A DNA stretch of 6,919 nt, taken from positions 1 to 6,919 of the forward strand of contig DMXI01000477.1 of NCBI GenBank assembly GCA_003483885.1, given 5' to 3'. The stretch comes from Microscillaceae bacterium (GTDB lineage Bacteria; Bacteroidota; Bacteroidia; Cytophagales; Microscillaceae). The notes under the pieces are model-generated. The model saw nothing but the letters and a program-made list of their open reading frames with translations, had not been told where the DNA came from and did not search any database. A program made the position numbers and the translations under genes. Numbering within the stretch: position 1 is the stretch's first letter; every line of letters begins with the position of its first letter. Below are positions 6,167 to 6,919 of this stretch, one piece after another.

Positions 6167-6865
6167 ATGCCATCATACCCAAGAGAAGCACTCATTCAAG
6201 CCTTGCAAACACATAAAGCTGATTTTGCGGCAGTTGTACCGGTGAACTTTCAGCAAGAACCTTTCTTAGCTTTCGATTTTTCGATAGACAACTCCGAAAT
6301 AGCCGACATTGATTTTAGTACTGTAGCAAAAATGGATGAATACGTACTAGGCAAAATGAGTGAAGCCCAGGTAAAGGTAGCCGCAGGTGGGTATAACGAA
6401 GAGCGAGCGGTGTACAAACGTGGAACCAACTTTGACATTGAGGGGGGCTCTCGTTCTATTCATTTAGGCATCGATGTATGGATGGAAGCTGGTACGCCCG
6501 TATTTGCACCATTAGAAGGCAAAATCCATAGCTTTCAGAACAACGATAACTTTGCCGACTATGGCCCTACTGTTATCCTTGAACACGTGCTGGATGGCCT
6601 TACTTTTTACAGTTTGTATGGGCATATGAGTTTAGAATCGTTGCAACACAAACAAGAAGGGCAAATAGTAGCCAAAGGGGAACAAATTGCCGACTTTGGA
6701 GTAGCCGAAGTAAACGGGCATTGGACACCCCACCTTCATTTTCAACTTATGACAGATATGTTGGGCAAAAAGGGAGACTTTATCGGCGTGGCCAACAAGG
6801 CTGAACGAGCCTATTACCTGGAGATTTGCCCCGACCCAAATCTGATTCTCAATATCCCTTTTTAG
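6167..6865 (+). CDS. LytM/M23-fold metallopeptidase-like protein, cytoplasmic, free-standing
   Basis: A 232-residue protein with an N-terminal region of about 90 residues lacking a signal peptide or membrane segment, then an M23 (lysostaphin/LytM) domain from about 95 to 225. The zinc and catalytic residues are intact: H99 and D103 in HLGID, H153 in YGHMS, and H189/H191 in PHLHF. M23 enzymes normally cut peptidoglycan cross-bridges and are exported, so the lack of an export signal argues for another substrate or a non-lytic role. The stretch from HLGID through CPDPNLILNIPF closely recalls the middle domain of large three-domain proteins that join an APH-type kinase domain, an M23 domain and a class III aminotransferase; here that domain stands alone. 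The subfamily call rests on remembered motifs. ATG 6167 has an A-rich leader (AAAAAATTAAAAG) and no Shine-Dalgarno. It ends with TAG 28 bases before the next start codon, suggesting an operon. Confidence 0.82.
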   Translation: MPSYPREALIQALQTHKADFAAVVPVNFQQEPFLAFDFSIDNSEIADIDFSTVAKMDEYVLGKMSEAQVKVAAGGYNEERAVYKRGTNFDIEGGSRSIHLGIDVWMEAGTPVFAPLEGKIHSFQNNDNFADYGPTVILEHVLDGLTFYSLYGHMSLESLQHKQEGQIVAKGEQIADFGVAEVNGHWTPHLHFQLMTDMLGKKGDFIGVANKAERAYYLEICPDPNLILNIPF

Positions 6866-6892
6866 ATACTTACAGAAAAAAATTGACACCCT

Positions 6893-6919
6893 ATGAGCCA
6901 AAAAAGAAGTTTTGCTCGT
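6893..6919 (+). CDS. Start of the next gene (3' truncated by window), product unknown
   Basis: An ATG at 6893, 27 bases after the stop codon of the M23-fold gene, opens a frame that runs to the window edge and reads MSQKRSFAR. The short spacing and shared strand suggest the same transcript. Nine codons are too few to identify a family. If the M23 protein is a split part of the three-domain APH-M23-aminotransferase type, this gene could encode one of the missing domains, but that is inference from context only. Confidence 0.4.

Noticed and set aside
6632..6901. Minus-strand frame of 89 codons over the M23 3' end
   Set aside because: It overlaps the conserved HLH and CPDPNL motifs of the plus-strand gene and looks like nothing itself.

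Overview
The window looks like chromosomal DNA of an AT-rich member of the Bacteroidota, most likely a Cytophagales-type marine or gliding bacterium. Three things point there. The TamB C-terminus, the PorT-like barrel and the lipoprotein with Ig/carboxypeptidase-regulatory-like modules are all of Bacteroidota type. The start codons are preceded by A/T-rich leaders with no Shine-Dalgarno sequence. The spacers are very AT-rich. The genus assignment is only an impression. No tRNA, rRNA, CRISPR array, transposase or phage gene was seen.

Layout. (1) Positions 1-1430, plus strand: the 3' end of a tamB-like gene, open at the left edge and ending in a lysine-rich tail. (2) Positions 1431-1491: a convergent spacer whose hairpin and T-run fit a terminator for the minus-strand gene. 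(3) Positions 1492-2283 and 2363-3784, both minus strand: a PorT-like outer-membrane beta-barrel protein and, upstream of it, a secreted lipoprotein with Ig-like modules. A perfect 11-bp hairpin lies between them. (4) Positions 3785-4673: an 889-base AT-rich divergent spacer with no convincing gene. It holds several dyads, a 26-bp near-palindrome and one slightly GC-richer island with a stop-free frame. (5) Positions 4674-6023, plus strand: a complete class I CPD photolyase with the tryptophan electron-transfer triad and flavin/substrate residues intact. (6) Positions 6024-6166: a spacer almost filled by a nested inverted repeat of about 115-125 bases. (7) Positions 6167-6865, plus strand: a free-standing LytM/M23 metallopeptidase-fold protein with no signal peptide. 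(8) Positions 6893-6919, plus strand: the first nine codons of the next gene, probably in the same operon.

How the genes fit together. The left half is cell-envelope biology: TamB (assembly and transport between the membranes), an outer-membrane barrel and a lipoprotein. The middle is light-driven DNA repair. The right edge appears to start a small operon. Its M23 protein resembles the central domain of known three-domain proteins (kinase-like APH, M23, class III aminotransferase), so the truncated downstream gene is worth extending. No wholly new system is demonstrable here. The best leads are the split M23 protein with its partner and the inverted-repeat element at 6027-6152.
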